64,000 bases of DNA from Gulosibacter sp. 10 (GCF_900163695.1 NZ_FUIC01000011.1:1-64000); one strand, 5' to 3'; counted from the first letter of the stretch, positions 42,427-52,307 are shown. Numbers and translations are program-made. The notes: generated from the sequence alone by a model not told the origin.

Positions 42427-44400
42427 ATGACGACCAACAGCGTTCCTCTCCGTTCCGGCATCGACATCGAGTCATTCGACGAGGGCGTGCGCCCGCAGGA
42501 CGACCTCTTCCGGCATGTCAACGGCCGGTGGATCGCCGAGACCGAGATCCCTGCCGACAAGGCCTCCTACGGGTCCTTCCACCGGCTGGGCGACGAGTCG
42601 GAGGAGGCGGTCCGCGCCATCCTGGAGGAGTCGAAGGAGGCCGAGGAGGGCTCCGGCATCCGCAAGGCGGCGGATGCCTACGCCGCGTTCATGGACGAGG
42701 AGACCCTCGCGCGCCTCGGCGCCGACCCGATCTCGCAGGACGTCATGCAGGCGCTCGTGGTCTCGTCGATCGAGGAGTTCCTCTGGGTCCTGGGCCGGCA
42801 GGAGCGCCGCGGCGTCGGCGGCTTCTTCGGGCAGGACGTCTTCGGCGACCTGGGCGACCCGGGCGTCAACGCGCTCTACTTCGAGCAGTCCGGCCTCGGG
42901 CTGCCGGACGAGTCCTACTACCGCGAGGAGCAGTACGAGCCGATCCGCGAGGCCTACCGCGCGCACATCGCCCGGATGCTCGGGCTCGCCGAGGTGCCCA
43001 AGGCGCAGGAGCGCGCCGAGCGGGTCTTCGCCCTCGAGACCGCGATCGCCTCGCACCACTGGGACGTCGTGAAGACGCGCGAGGCGGACCTCATCTACAA
43101 CCCGACGACGCTCGAGGAGTTCCTCGCGCGCTTCGAGGGCCTCGACATGCGCGGCTGGATGCAGGAGCTGCAGGCGCCCGAGGGCACCTTCGACCGCTTC
43201 GTGCTCTGCCAGCCCAGCTTCGCCGACGGCGTCGCGGGCCTGCTCGTCGAGGAGCGCCTTGAGCAGTGGCGCGACTGGCTCATCTGGCGCATCGTGCTCG
43301 CCCACGCCTCGGTGCTCAGCCCCGAGATCGGCGCGGCGAACTTCGAGTTCTTCGGCACGACCCTGCAGGGCGTGCCCGAGCAGCGCGACCGTTGGAAGCG
43401 CGGCGTGGGCCACGCGGAGTCGCTGCTGGGCGAGGCCATCGGCGAGGTCTACGTGGCCCGGCACTTCAAGCCGGAGTCGAAGGCCGCGATGGACGATCTC
43501 GTCGCCGACCTGCTCGCGGCCTACCGCGATTCGATCGAGCGGCTCGAGTGGATGAGCCCGGCCACGCGCGAGCGCGCGCTCGAGAAGCTCGCGAAGTTCA
43601 CGCCGAAGATTGGCTACCCGCCGAAGTGGCGCGACTACTCCGAGCTGCACATCTCGCCCCGCGACCTCGTGGGCAACGTGCGGCGGGCGGCCGTGTTCCA
43701 GCAGGACTGGGAGTACTCGAAGGTCGGCAACCCGGTCGACCGCGAGCTGTGGCTCATGACCCCGCAGACGGTCAACGCGTACTACATGCCGCCGCAGAAC
43801 GAGATCGTCTTCCCGGCCGCGATCCTGCAGTACCCGTTCTTCGACGTGGCGCGCGATGCGGCCGCCAACTACGGCGCGATCGGCGCCGTGATCGGTCACG
43901 AGATCGGCCACGGCTTCGACGACCAGGGGTCCAAGTACGACGGCGACGGGCGGCTCGAGAACTGGTGGACCGAGGAGGACCGCGAGGCCTTCGAGCGCCA
44001 CACGGCCTCGCTCATCGGCCAGTACTCGGCGCTCACGCCCACGGGGCTCGAGGAGACCGACAAGGTCAACGGCGAGTTCACGATCGGCGAGAACATCGGC
44101 GACCTCGGCGGGCTGGGCATCGCGTGGAAGGCCTATCAGCGCCACCTCGACGGCGCCGAGGCGCCCGTCATCGACGGGCTCACCGGCGCGGAGCGCTTCT
44201 TCCTCTCGTGGGCGCAGGCCTGGCGCGAGAAGCGTCGCCCGGAGTACATGAAGATGCTGCTCGCGGTCGACCCGCACTCGCCCGCCGAGTTTCGCTGCAA
44301 CCAGATCGTCCGCAACATCGACGTGTTCTACGGCACGTTCGGGGTGGAGGAGCAGGATGCGCTGTGGCTCCCGCCCGAGGAGCGCGTGACTATCTGGTAG
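42427..44400 (+). CDS. pepO: M13-family metallopeptidase (neprilysin/PepO-like)
   Basis: A 657-residue zinc endopeptidase. The active site is HExxH at about 491-495 in VIGHEIGHGFDDQG, with the third ligand Glu near 555 in ENIGDLGGLGIAW; N-A-Y-Y-M-P-P-Q-N-E-I-V-F-P is the typical upstream strand. No signal peptide, so a cytosolic oligopeptidase as in other actinobacteria. A TACCCT -10 (42415-42420) lies 6 bases before the ATG, which suggests a leaderless mRNA. Confidence 0.95.
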   Translation: MTTNSVPLRSGIDIESFDEGVRPQDDLFRHVNGRWIAETEIPADKASYGSFHRLGDESEEAVRAILEESKEAEEGSGIRKAADAYAAFMDEETLARLGADPISQDVMQALVVSSIEEFLWVLGRQERRGVGGFFGQDVFGDLGDPGVNALYFEQSGLGLPDESYYREEQYEPIREAYRAHIARMLGLAEVPKAQERAERVFALETAIASHHWDVVKTREADLIYNPTTLEEFLARFEGLDMRGWMQELQAPEGTFDRFVLCQPSFADGVAGLLVEERLEQWRDWLIWRIVLAHASVLSPEIGAANFEFFGTTLQGVPEQRDRWKRGVGHAESLLGEAIGEVYVARHFKPESKAAMDDLVADLLAAYRDSIERLEWMSPATRERALEKLAKFTPKIGYPPKWRDYSELHISPRDLVGNVRRAAVFQQDWEYSKVGNPVDRELWLMTPQTVNAYYMPPQNEIVFPAAILQYPFFDVARDAAANYGAIGAVIGHEIGHGFDDQGSKYDGDGRLENWWTEEDREAFERHTASLIGQYSALTPTGLEETDKVNGEFTIGENIGDLGGLGIAWKAYQRHLDGAEAPVIDGLTGAERFFLSWAQAWREKRRPEYMKMLLAVDPHSPAEFRCNQIVRNIDVFYGTFGVEEQDALWLPPEERVTIW

Positions 44401-44469
44401 CTGTGACCGCCGGGCGGCTAGCCTTGGCTTGTACATTGATGGCGCTTCGGCGCCGGGAGGGGAAATCCG

Positions 44470-44769
44470 ATGAAGACCTCGACAAAGCTCTCGCTCGTCG
44501 CCGGGCTGCTCGCCGGCTATGTGCTCGGCGCGCGCGCCGGCCGGGAGCGCTACGACCAGATCGCCGGGGCCGCGCAGAAGGCCTGGGACTCCAAGCCCGT
44601 GCAGAAGCAGGTGGTGAAGGTGCGCGGCGCCGTGGACCGCTACGTCCCGAAGGCGGTCGAGTCCACGTTCCACGCCATCGGCAAGGTGGCGTCGAATCTC
44701 GTGGGCAAGGTGCTCGGCGGGCCGAGGCAGGCCCCGACCGGGACCGTGGACAACCCCGCTCAGCGGTAG
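44470..44769 (+). CDS. YtxH-like small membrane protein
   Basis: A 99-residue protein with one N-terminal membrane segment (KLSLVAGLLAGYVLGARAGR) and a basic helical remainder. The G-Y-x-x-G-A-R-A-G-R-E-R-Y pattern is common in small actinobacterial envelope proteins of unknown role. GGAGGGGAAA precedes the ATG. Stands before the holin-like and DUF3618 genes, with which it forms a recurrent trio. Confidence 0.8.
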   Translation: MKTSTKLSLVAGLLAGYVLGARAGRERYDQIAGAAQKAWDSKPVQKQVVKVRGAVDRYVPKAVESTFHAIGKVASNLVGKVLGGPRQAPTGTVDNPAQR

Positions 44770-44800
44770 CCTCTACCGGGGAGAGAAGGAGAGTCACGCG

Positions 44801-45295
44801 ATGAGCGATTACGACAAGGGTTCGCGCGGAACCACGGACCATGAGCCGGCGCGGGGCGCGTTCCCGAATGCGGAGGAGCCCGCGCGCCTCGGCAAGTTCA
44901 ACCCGAAATCCAGGCAGTCGGTGGGCAAGCTCGTCAGCAGCGTGCCCCGGCTCGCCTCGCAGCTCGCGAAGGACGAGATCGAGCGCGCGAAGGGCGAGCT
45001 CGGCGCGAAGGCGAAGCTCGGTGGCATCGGCGCGGGGCTGTTCGCGCTGGTGGCCTTCTTCGCCGTCACGCTCTGGGCGGTGCTGATCACGGCGGCGATC
45101 CTCGGGCTCAACACGGTGTTCGCGCCGTGGCTGTCGGCGCTGATCGTCGCCGGTGCGCTGCTGCTCGTCATGATCATCGCCGCACTCATCGCGATCTCGT
45201 CCTTCAAGCGGATGAAGGGCGTGGTGCCGACCGAGACGATCGCCTCGGTCAAGCAGGATTTCAACGCAGTGAAGGGACTCGGAAAGTATGAGTGA
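44801..45295 (+). CDS. Phage-holin-superfamily (DUF1469-type) membrane protein
   Basis: A 164-residue protein: a polar N-terminus, an amphipathic helix (LASQLAKDEIERAKGELGAK) and two membrane helices (about 75-100 and 108-132). This matches the Phage_holin_3_6/DUF1469 family, which in actinobacteria is a normal chromosomal envelope protein and not a sign of prophage. AAGGAG precedes the ATG. The DUF3618 gene overlaps its last eight bases. Confidence 0.85.
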   Translation: MSDYDKGSRGTTDHEPARGAFPNAEEPARLGKFNPKSRQSVGKLVSSVPRLASQLAKDEIERAKGELGAKAKLGGIGAGLFALVAFFAVTLWAVLITAAILGLNTVFAPWLSALIVAGALLLVMIIAALIAISSFKRMKGVVPTETIASVKQDFNAVKGLGKYE

Positions 45296-45566
45296 GGAAG
45301 CGAAGGAGCAGCCGAAGCGCAGCTCCGGCGAGCTCAAGGCCGATATCGAGCACACCCGGCGAGAGCTCGCGGAGACGCTGGATGCCCTCGAGTACAAGCT
45401 CGACGTGCCGGCGCGGGTCGGCGAGTGGGTGGGCGATCGCAAGGCGCAGCTGCGCAAGGCCTTCGATGAGTCGCCCGTGGTCGTCGCCGGCGTCGCGGCC
45501 GGCGCGGTCGCGGTGATCGGCGGCATCATCGCGGGCGTCGTCGGGCTCGCGCGGCGCCGTCGCTAG
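45288..45566 (+). CDS. DUF3618 protein
   Basis: A 92-residue protein with the DUF3618 pattern SSGELKADIEHTRRELAETL (about 12-31) and D-A-L-E-Y-K-L-D-V-P-A-R, then a C-terminal membrane helix ending in four Arg. Function unknown; it regularly follows holin-like DUF1469 genes. Its ATG lies inside the end of the preceding gene (8-base overlap), so translation is coupled. Confidence 0.85.
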   Translation: MSEEAKEQPKRSSGELKADIEHTRRELAETLDALEYKLDVPARVGEWVGDRKAQLRKAFDESPVVVAGVAAGAVAVIGGIIAGVVGLARRRR

Positions 45567-45692
45567 CCTCGGTCCCGGAGCCGCGTCGCGGGGATCGAGG
45601 AGCGATCCGCGCGGCGTGCTCCGGGGCGGTATTCGTGTGCCGACCTTCGGTTCGACGACCGGGTCGCGGAGTTCTTGGGATCGGGAGCGGTG

Positions 45693-46643
45693 ATGGCTTC
45701 AGAAAAGCCACTCAAGGGGTGGAAGGTTCTCGTGCCCCGCGGGGGGATGTTCGGCGCGGCGGCCGCCGAGGTGGTGCGCGCCCGGGGCGCGTTCCCCATC
45801 ACTGCGCCGCTCATCAACTTCGCCAGTCCGGCCCCGCATGACGTCTCCGCGCTCGAGGAGGCCCTGCGCCGGCTGCAGGGCGGCGAGTACGACTGGCTCG
45901 CGGTGACGAGCGCGACGACGGTGGACGTGATGCACTCGATGGGCGTGCGCGTCCCGGACGAGACGATGATCGCGTCCTCCGGCGAGACGACCTCCTCGGC
46001 GCTCATGGACGCCGGATACCGCGTCGACTTCGTGCCAACCCACGACAACTCCGCGAAGGGCCTGCTCGTCGAGTGGCCCGAGGCGCAGCGCCGCAAGCCC
46101 AAGATCAAGGTGCTGTGGCTGCACTCCGAGGCGTCGCTGCCCGACTTCGCCCGCGGGCTGGGCCGCAGGGGCCACCGCGTGGACTCCGTCATCGCGTACC
46201 GCTCGATGGGCGTCCCCGCCCCCGAATCCATCCAGTACGACATGCGCAACGAGCGCATCCGCGCCGTGCTCGTGACGAGCGGGTCGGTGGCCGAGCAGCT
46301 CGTGCGCCAGTTCGACCCCATCCCCGAGGGCATCCTGCTCGGCGCGATCGGCCCCCGCACGGCGAAGGACGCGCGCGCCCTCGGCCTGCGGGTGGACGTG
46401 GTGGCGAAGCAGCGCTCGGTCGGCTCGCTGCTCGACGGTCTCGCCTGGGTCGCGGGCGGGGAGGTGCTCGAGGAGACCACGATGATCGACCTCAGCACGC
46501 TCGCGGCGATGCAGGACGAGGCCGAGCGGGACGGCGCCGAGGACGGCGAGATCAACGAGGCCGACGTGCCGGCCATCGACGAGGCGAGGTCGGACACCGG
46601 CGTGATCGATCTGCGCGACCTCCGCGATCTGCGCGACATGTAA
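45693..46643 (+). CDS. hemD: Uroporphyrinogen-III synthase (HemD family)
   Basis: A 316-residue HEM4-fold protein that closes the tetrapyrrole ring. Two-domain layout: LKGWKVLVPRGGMFGAAAAE opens, DWLAVTSATTVDVM and VLVTSGSVAEQLVRQF are the paired strand-loop motifs, and ILLGAIGPRTAKDARALGLR closes. The last ~50 residues are an acidic tail ending in a repeated RDLRDL. ATG behind GGGAG. No other heme gene is adjacent, which is unusual, so its placement in haem synthesis rests on the family. Confidence 0.82.
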   Translation: MASEKPLKGWKVLVPRGGMFGAAAAEVVRARGAFPITAPLINFASPAPHDVSALEEALRRLQGGEYDWLAVTSATTVDVMHSMGVRVPDETMIASSGETTSSALMDAGYRVDFVPTHDNSAKGLLVEWPEAQRRKPKIKVLWLHSEASLPDFARGLGRRGHRVDSVIAYRSMGVPAPESIQYDMRNERIRAVLVTSGSVAEQLVRQFDPIPEGILLGAIGPRTAKDARALGLRVDVVAKQRSVGSLLDGLAWVAGGEVLEETTMIDLSTLAAMQDEAERDGAEDGEINEADVPAIDEARSDTGVIDLRDLRDLRDM

Positions 46644-46729
46644 CGCCCGGCCGGGCGCCCGGGCGGGCGAGTCTGCGCCCCGACAGAGTGTCGCGGGTCG
46701 CGCTCGGTTCTGATGGTTAGTCTCGATTC

Positions 46730-49700
46730 ATGGCAACCCCTTTTGGCGAGGACGGGACGGGCGAACGCGGTTCGTCCCAGGAACGAGGTCGCCACGAGGC
46801 GCGGGAGACCGCGCGTGGCGACATCGAGCAGGTGCGCGTGCGGCGCGTGGAGCGCGCCGACCTCGTGCGCGAGATCCTCGAGAAGAAGCAGGCCGAGGAT
46901 CCCGGGCCGCGGGAGCAGGAGCCCCCGCGGACGCCCGAGCAGCCCGGCCCGGACTCGCCGTCCCGAGCGCCCGAGGCCGATGAGCCGGGACCGGGCGCCG
47001 CGGCATCCGGCGCGGAGCACTGGGATGCGACGCCGCGGCCGCAGCAGCAGCCGTCGGACATGCCGCCGCTGCCCGCGCTCATCCCGCAGAACTCCGAGCC
47101 GCGGGAGAGCCGGCAGCCCGCCGTGCTGCGCCCCGAGCCGCTGCCGAGCCACTCCGCTCCCAGCGTCGACGCCGACGAGGCCGTGGCCCCCACGCTGCAA
47201 TCGCTCGCCGAATGGCGCGCCGCCGAGCACGAGGCCCGGCAGCGGGTGCTCGCGGCGCAGGAGCAGGCGGGCAGCCCCCGCAGGCGCGACCGGCTCGACC
47301 CGGCCGACGACTTCGTGCGCGCCCTCCGCGCCGCCGGCGGCGCCGACTTCCTCCGGGGGCTGGTCGACGAGGTGCTGCGGCCCGACGACCTGCTCGCCTC
47401 CGGGTTCGGCCTCAGCGATCTCAAGGACGAGATTCCCGAGACCCTCACGCCGCACTCGCGTCGACTGTTCCGGCTCGGGGCCTTCGCGGGCCCGGGGATC
47501 CCCTTCATCGCGGTGCCGGCCGTGCGCCGCGCCGCGCGGGCCTTCTTCGGCAAGGAGGTGACCGGGGCGCGCGAGCTCGAGCGGGACCTGGGCGCCGCCG
47601 CCGAGCAGCACGCCATCCCGCGCGTGCTGCCGCTCACCGACCCCATCCTCGGAGATGCGGGCGCGGACGCCCTCTTCGAGCGTGTGCGCGAGCTGCTGCA
47701 CCGCGAGGACGTCCCCGAGATCGAGATCGCCTGGGGCGATCTCGAGCCCCGGCCCAGCGAATGGGATTTCGAGGGCACCGTCGAGCACGCGGCGATGCGC
47801 TTCGCGGCCCTGCTGCAGGAGGCCGCGAACTCCCCGCACCCCACGCTGCTCGTGCTGCGCGCGGAGGGGTCGCGGGACCTCGAGCAGACCGTCGAGACCA
47901 TCAGCCGGGTCATGGGCGACGACGGCCTCGGCCACGCGCGGCTGGGCATCAGCGCGCCCGTGGACCTGCCCGAGTCGAGCACGCTGCTGCGCCGCCTCGC
48001 GGGCCGCGCGCATCTGCGCCGCGAGGACGGCGGGGCGCCGGTGCGCATCGGCCTGTACCGCCTCGCGGACCGGGAGTCGGAGCGCGCCGACGCGGTGCGC
48101 CACGGCTGGAAGGTCGCGACCTACCTCGACGAGGGGGACGTGGACGCGAACATGATGCAGGTGATCGACGCGGTGCTCGCGCCGGAGCACCGCGGGGTGC
48201 TCGAGCTCGAGCTCTCGGGCGCCGAGCCCATGGACATCGCCTTCGCCGTCCATCTGGCGCGGATGCGCGAGAGCTTCGTCGCCGTCTCGGCGGTGCTCGA
48301 CGAGGGCGACGACGCGGGGCTCCGGGAGCGCTACGCGCGGCTCGGCGCGCGCGTGCACATCCGCATCCCGCTGCTGCCGGAAGACTCGTACCGGCCCGCC
48401 TGCGCGTACCTGTGGGGGCGCGTGACCCGGGCCGAGCGGCGGCTGGCGCAGCGCGAGGCGGCCCGCGACGGCCAGGACGGGGTCCACGCCGAGGACGACC
48501 GGCTGCTGCAGGCCATCGCGCGGATGCACCGCGTGGCGACCGGGCCGGTCCGCTCGCAGGTGCGCATCGCGCCCGAGGAGGCGCCCGGCATCACGGCCTC
48601 GATCGCGCTCGAGCTCTTCCCCGAGGGGCTGCTCGAGGAGGAGCCCGCGGCGTCGGCGCCAGAGCCCGGCAAGGGGCACGCCGGCTTCGACCCCGACGCG
48701 ACCACGGTGCTCGGGCGGCGCGGGGCCCAGGACGGCTCCGAGGACGCCGAGGCGTCGGCCGGCCGCGAGCTGCGGTCCCGCGACGAGGGTCGCGAGACGG
48801 GCGTCGTGCGCTCGGGCGCGGGCGACTCGGCCCCGCTCAACCCGGCGGAGACGGGCGCCGCGCCGAACCTCACCGAGGTCGTGATGGGGCTGCGCCGCGG
48901 CCGGCTGCTGCGCAACACGTTCCGCAACGAGCCCTGCTCCGATCCCACCGTGGCCGCCACACGCGAGTGGGCCACGCGGGTCCAGCGCCGCGCGGCGCGC
49001 TCCGACCTGGGCCGGGACGAGGCCGCCAGCCACCGCCTGCGCTCCGCGGACGAGATCGACGAGGTGCTCGAGCGCGCCCAGGCGGCCGGCGAGTCGTGGA
49101 GCCAGACGAGCGGATGGGAGCGCGCGGCGCGCCTCGAGCAGCTCGCGAAGGCCGTGGAGGCCAACCGCGCGCGGCTCATCGAGGTGGCGATGAACGAGAC
49201 GGGCCTGACGTTCGCCGAGGTGGACGCGGACGTGAGCCGCGCGGTCGACCTCGCGAACTACGACGCCCACCTCGCCCGGCAGCTCGACCGGATGCAGGGC
49301 GCGCGCTTCGAGCCGGTGCAGGTCTCGCTCGCCGTACCCGGCTGGATCCCCCCGGTCTCGAGCACCGCCGCGGGCGTGTTCGGCGCGCTCGCCGCGGGCA
49401 GCGCCGTGGTGCTCAAGCCCTCGCCGCGCACGCCGCGCACGGCGGCGGTGCTCGCGCGGGTGCTGTGGTCCACCGACCTCCCCGACGACCTGCTGCAGGT
49501 CGCCTCGGGCGACGACCTGGTCGTCACGGAGGAGCAGCTGGGCCGCCAGCTCATCGTGGACCCGCGGGTGGAGCGCATGATCATGCAGGGCGCATACGGC
49601 ACGGCCAAGCGCTTCTTCGGCTGGCGGCACGACCTGCCCGTGGTGGGCTCCTCGGGCGGCAAGAGCGCGGTGGTCGTCACCCCGGCGGCCGACTACGACC

Positions 49701-51019
49701 AGGCCGCAGCCGATATCGCCGCGTCCTTCACGGCTGCGACGGGGCAGCTCGCGCTGCGGCCCTCCACGGTCGTCCTCGTGGGCGCCGCCGCGCGCTCCGA
49801 GCGCTTCGTCAACCAGCTCGTCGATGCCGTCACCTCGACCCGCGTCGGCTATCCGAGCGACCACTCCGTGCACACCGGCCCGCTCGTGGCGCGCGCGGTG
49901 GGGGAGCAGCTCGCCATGCTCACCGAGCTCACCGGCGAGGAGAAGTGGCTCGTCGAGCCCCGCAGCCTCGACGACACGGGCCGACTGTGGACCCCGGGCA
50001 TCCGCACCGGCGTCACCGAGGAGTCGCCCGTCCTGCGCAACGCGACGCCGGTGCCCGTCGTGAACATCGTCACGGTCCGCACGCTCGACGAGGCCGTCGC
50101 GCTGCAGAACCGCATCGACTACGGCCTCGGCGCGGGCCTGTTCTCGCTCGACCGCGCCGAGATCGCGCAGTGGGTGCAGCAGGTCGAGGCGGGCAGCCTG
50201 TTCGTGAACCGCGACGTGCTCGGCATCACGGTGCAGCGCCAGCCCTCGGGCGGGTGGAAGCAGTCGATGATCGGCACGAAGATGAAGTCGGGCGGCCCGA
50301 ACGCCCTCATGCACCTCGGCAAGTGGCGCGCCGACGAGCACGAGCAGTCGCACACCCTGCACCTGCGGGGGCTCGAGGACCGCGTGGCCCGCCTCATCGA
50401 GGCGCTCCAGCCCGGCATGTCCTTCGACGAGTTCGAGCGGGTGCGGCGCACCGCGCTGAGCTGCCAGATCGCGTGGAACGAGGAGTTCGGCGAGGTCGTG
50501 GACGCCACGAACCTGCCGGTCGAGCGGAACCTGTTCCGCTACCGGCCCGTGGACTGCGTCATCCGCTTCTCCGAGGACGCCACCGCGGATGCGCTCGGCC
50601 AGGTGCTCGTGGCCGCCACCGTCGCGCGCGCCCGCATCCTGCTCTCCTCCGCGTGGCCGCTGCCGGCGAGCCTCGCCGCCGAGCTCGAGCTGCGCGGGGC
50701 CGGGGTGCGGGTCGAGACCAACGAGGAGTTCCTCGAGCGGCTCCGCGTCGAGGGGCTCCGGGACGCGCTGCGGCTTCGGCTCATCGGCGGCTCGCGCAGC
50801 GAGGTGTGCGAGGCGATCAGCAACGCCGTGGAGATCTCCGTGTTCTCCGACGACGTCACGCTCGCCGGCCGGGTCGAGATGCTGCCGTTCCTGCGCGAGC
50901 AGACCATCAGCATCCGCGCCGAGCGGCACGGCCGGCCCGACCCGCGGGTCGCGCGGCTGTTCCCCCACGAGCTGGTGCGGGATCCGGATGCGAGCCTGCT
51001 CGGCAGGCTCGAGGCGTAG
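46730..51019 (+). CDS. PutA-like protein with degenerate proline dehydrogenase and aldehyde dehydrogenase domains
   Basis: A 1429-residue protein with the layout of bifunctional PutA. Residues 1-195 are a disordered Pro/Glu-rich extension; about 196-650 follow the proline dehydrogenase fold; 770-1290 follow the glutamate-semialdehyde dehydrogenase fold. Key residues are missing: the PRODH K-G-A-N segment reads GLYRLADRES before HGWKVATY; the ALDH nucleophile motif G-Q-x-C reads GQLALR (~1003), and the E-L-G-G-K site reads SSGGK (~974). The frame is intact, so it is a probable pseudoenzyme under selection. A TAGTCT -10 lies 6 bases before the ATG (leaderless). It precedes ornithine aminotransferase, another P5C-linked enzyme. 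Confidence 0.8.
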   Translation: MATPFGEDGTGERGSSQERGRHEARETARGDIEQVRVRRVERADLVREILEKKQAEDPGPREQEPPRTPEQPGPDSPSRAPEADEPGPGAAASGAEHWDATPRPQQQPSDMPPLPALIPQNSEPRESRQPAVLRPEPLPSHSAPSVDADEAVAPTLQSLAEWRAAEHEARQRVLAAQEQAGSPRRRDRLDPADDFVRALRAAGGADFLRGLVDEVLRPDDLLASGFGLSDLKDEIPETLTPHSRRLFRLGAFAGPGIPFIAVPAVRRAARAFFGKEVTGARELERDLGAAAEQHAIPRVLPLTDPILGDAGADALFERVRELLHREDVPEIEIAWGDLEPRPSEWDFEGTVEHAAMRFAALLQEAANSPHPTLLVLRAEGSRDLEQTVETISRVMGDDGLGHARLGISAPVDLPESSTLLRRLAGRAHLRREDGGAPVRIGLYRLADRESERADAVRHGWKVATYLDEGDVDANMMQVIDAVLAPEHRGVLELELSGAEPMDIAFAVHLARMRESFVAVSAVLDEGDDAGLRERYARLGARVHIRIPLLPEDSYRPACAYLWGRVTRAERRLAQREAARDGQDGVHAEDDRLLQAIARMHRVATGPVRSQVRIAPEEAPGITASIALELFPEGLLEEEPAASAPEPGKGHAGFDPDATTVLGRRGAQDGSEDAEASAGRELRSRDEGRETGVVRSGAGDSAPLNPAETGAAPNLTEVVMGLRRGRLLRNTFRNEPCSDPTVAATREWATRVQRRAARSDLGRDEAASHRLRSADEIDEVLERAQAAGESWSQTSGWERAARLEQLAKAVEANRARLIEVAMNETGLTFAEVDADVSRAVDLANYDAHLARQLDRMQGARFEPVQVSLAVPGWIPPVSSTAAGVFGALAAGSAVVLKPSPRTPRTAAVLARVLWSTDLPDDLLQVASGDDLVVTEEQLGRQLIVDPRVERMIMQGAYGTAKRFFGWRHDLPVVGSSGGKSAVVVTPAADYDQAAADIAASFTAATGQLALRPSTVVLVGAAARSERFVNQLVDAVTSTRVGYPSDHSVHTGPLVARAVGEQLAMLTELTGEEKWLVEPRSLDDTGRLWTPGIRTGVTEESPVLRNATPVPVVNIVTVRTLDEAVALQNRIDYGLGAGLFSLDRAEIAQWVQQVEAGSLFVNRDVLGITVQRQPSGGWKQSMIGTKMKSGGPNALMHLGKWRADEHEQSHTLHLRGLEDRVARLIEALQPGMSFDEFERVRRTALSCQIAWNEEFGEVVDATNLPVERNLFRYRPVDCVIRFSEDATADALGQVLVAATVARARILLSSAWPLPASLAAELELRGAGVRVETNEEFLERLRVEGLRDALRLRLIGGSRSEVCEAISNAVEISVFSDDVTLAGRVEMLPFLREQTISIRAERHGRPDPRVARLFPHELVRDPDASLLGRLEA

Positions 51020-51060
51020 TCCCCCGGAACGGCGCGGATGCGGGCGATAGGCTTGGTCGT

Positions 51061-52305
51061 ATGACCGAATCTGTATCGCAGCGCGCCCAAACCGAGATCG
51101 GCAAGGTCCGGGACTACAGCGCGAACAACTACGCACCGCTTCCGCTCGTCGTCGAATCCGCCAAGGGCGCCTGGATCACCGATGTCGACGGCAAGCGATA
51201 CCTCGACTGCCTGTCGGCGTTCAGCTCGACGACCTTCGGCCATGCCTACGAGCCCTTCCTCGAGGTGCTGCGAGCCCAGACCGAGAAGATCTCGATCGCC
51301 TCCCGCGCCGTCTACGTCGAGGGCTTCGGCGACTTCGCCGAGTCGCTCGCGAAGCTCGCCGGCAAGGAGATGATCCTCGCCATGAACACGGGCGCCGAGG
51401 CCAACGAGACCGCGATCAAGATCGCCCGCAAGTGGGGCTACCGCGTCAAGGGCGTGGAGGAGGGCAAGGCGAAGATCATCGGCGCCGAGGGCAACTTCCA
51501 CGGCCGCACCACCACGATGATCTCGCTCAGCAACGACGAGAAGGCGCGCGCCGACTACGGCCCCTTCACACCGGGCTTCGAGCTCGTGCCGTTCAACGAC
51601 GCCGAGGCGATCCGCGCGGCGATCGACGAGCACACCGTGGCGGTCATCCTCGAGCCCATCCAGGGCGAGGCGGGCGTGAGCGTCCCCGACGAGGGCTACC
51701 TGCAGGCCGTGCGCGAGATCACGCGGGAGCACGACGTGCTCCTCATCCTCGACGAGGTGCAGACCGGCTTCGGCCGCACCGGCACGACCTTCCGCTTCGA
51801 GGCGGAGGGCGTCGACCCCGACCTCATCACCGTGGCCAAGGCGCTCGGCGGCGGCATCATGCCCGTCTCCGCCGTCATCGGCGACGAGGACGTGATGGGC
51901 GTGCTGACCCCGGGCACGCACGGCTCGACCTTCGGCGGCAACCCCCTCGCCGCCGCCATCGGCAAGGCCGTCGTCGACGAGCTCGCCACCGGCAGGTGGC
52001 AGCGGCACAGCCAGGAGCTGCACCCCGTGCTCTTCGACGGGCTCCGCGCGCTCGAGGGCCGCGGCGTCACCGCGGTGCGCGGCGCGGGCCTGTGGGCCGG
52101 CGTCGACATCAACCCGGCGATCGGCACCGCGCACGACGTGTGCATGGACCTGATCGAGCGCGGCATCCTCGCCAAGGACGCCAAGCCCGCCACGCTGCGC
52201 CTCGCGCCGCCCTTCGTCGTGACCCGCGAGGAGATCGACCTGCTGGTGCGAGAGTTCACCGCGGCGATCGAGGCGCGCTGGGCCGCCGCGCAGGAGCGCG
52301 CGTAG
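51061..52305 (+). CDS. rocD: Ornithine aminotransferase
   Basis: A 414-residue class-III PLP aminotransferase that turns ornithine and 2-oxoglutarate into glutamate semialdehyde and glutamate. Motifs: NTGAEANETAIKIARKWGY, FHGRTTTMISLS, LDEVQTGFGRTG, and the PLP Lys (about 260) in TVAKALGGGIMPVSA. The opening DYSANNYAPLPLV is typical of RocD. TAGGCT (51048-51053) lies 7 bases before the ATG, so a leaderless start is likely. Its product equilibrates with the substrate of PutA's second domain, yet the adjacent PutA-like protein looks inactive. Confidence 0.92.
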   Translation: MTESVSQRAQTEIGKVRDYSANNYAPLPLVVESAKGAWITDVDGKRYLDCLSAFSSTTFGHAYEPFLEVLRAQTEKISIASRAVYVEGFGDFAESLAKLAGKEMILAMNTGAEANETAIKIARKWGYRVKGVEEGKAKIIGAEGNFHGRTTTMISLSNDEKARADYGPFTPGFELVPFNDAEAIRAAIDEHTVAVILEPIQGEAGVSVPDEGYLQAVREITREHDVLLILDEVQTGFGRTGTTFRFEAEGVDPDLITVAKALGGGIMPVSAVIGDEDVMGVLTPGTHGSTFGGNPLAAAIGKAVVDELATGRWQRHSQELHPVLFDGLRALEGRGVTAVRGAGLWAGVDINPAIGTAHDVCMDLIERGILAKDAKPATLRLAPPFVVTREEIDLLVREFTAAIEARWAAAQERA

Positions 52306-52307
52306 CG

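Noticed and set aside
44801-45295. Holin-like gene as a sign of a prophage
   Set aside because: It belongs to a chromosomal trio with YtxH-like and DUF3618 genes; no phage structural, integrase or lysis genes are present.
46730-51019. Calling the PutA-like gene a broken pseudogene
   Set aside because: The frame is intact over 1429 codons with normal codon bias; only active-site residues are changed.
45563-51136. An 1857-codon minus-strand frame over hemD and the PutA-like gene
   Set aside because: Antisense shadow of genes with recognisable domains; the product is Arg/Leu/Gly-rich without any motif.
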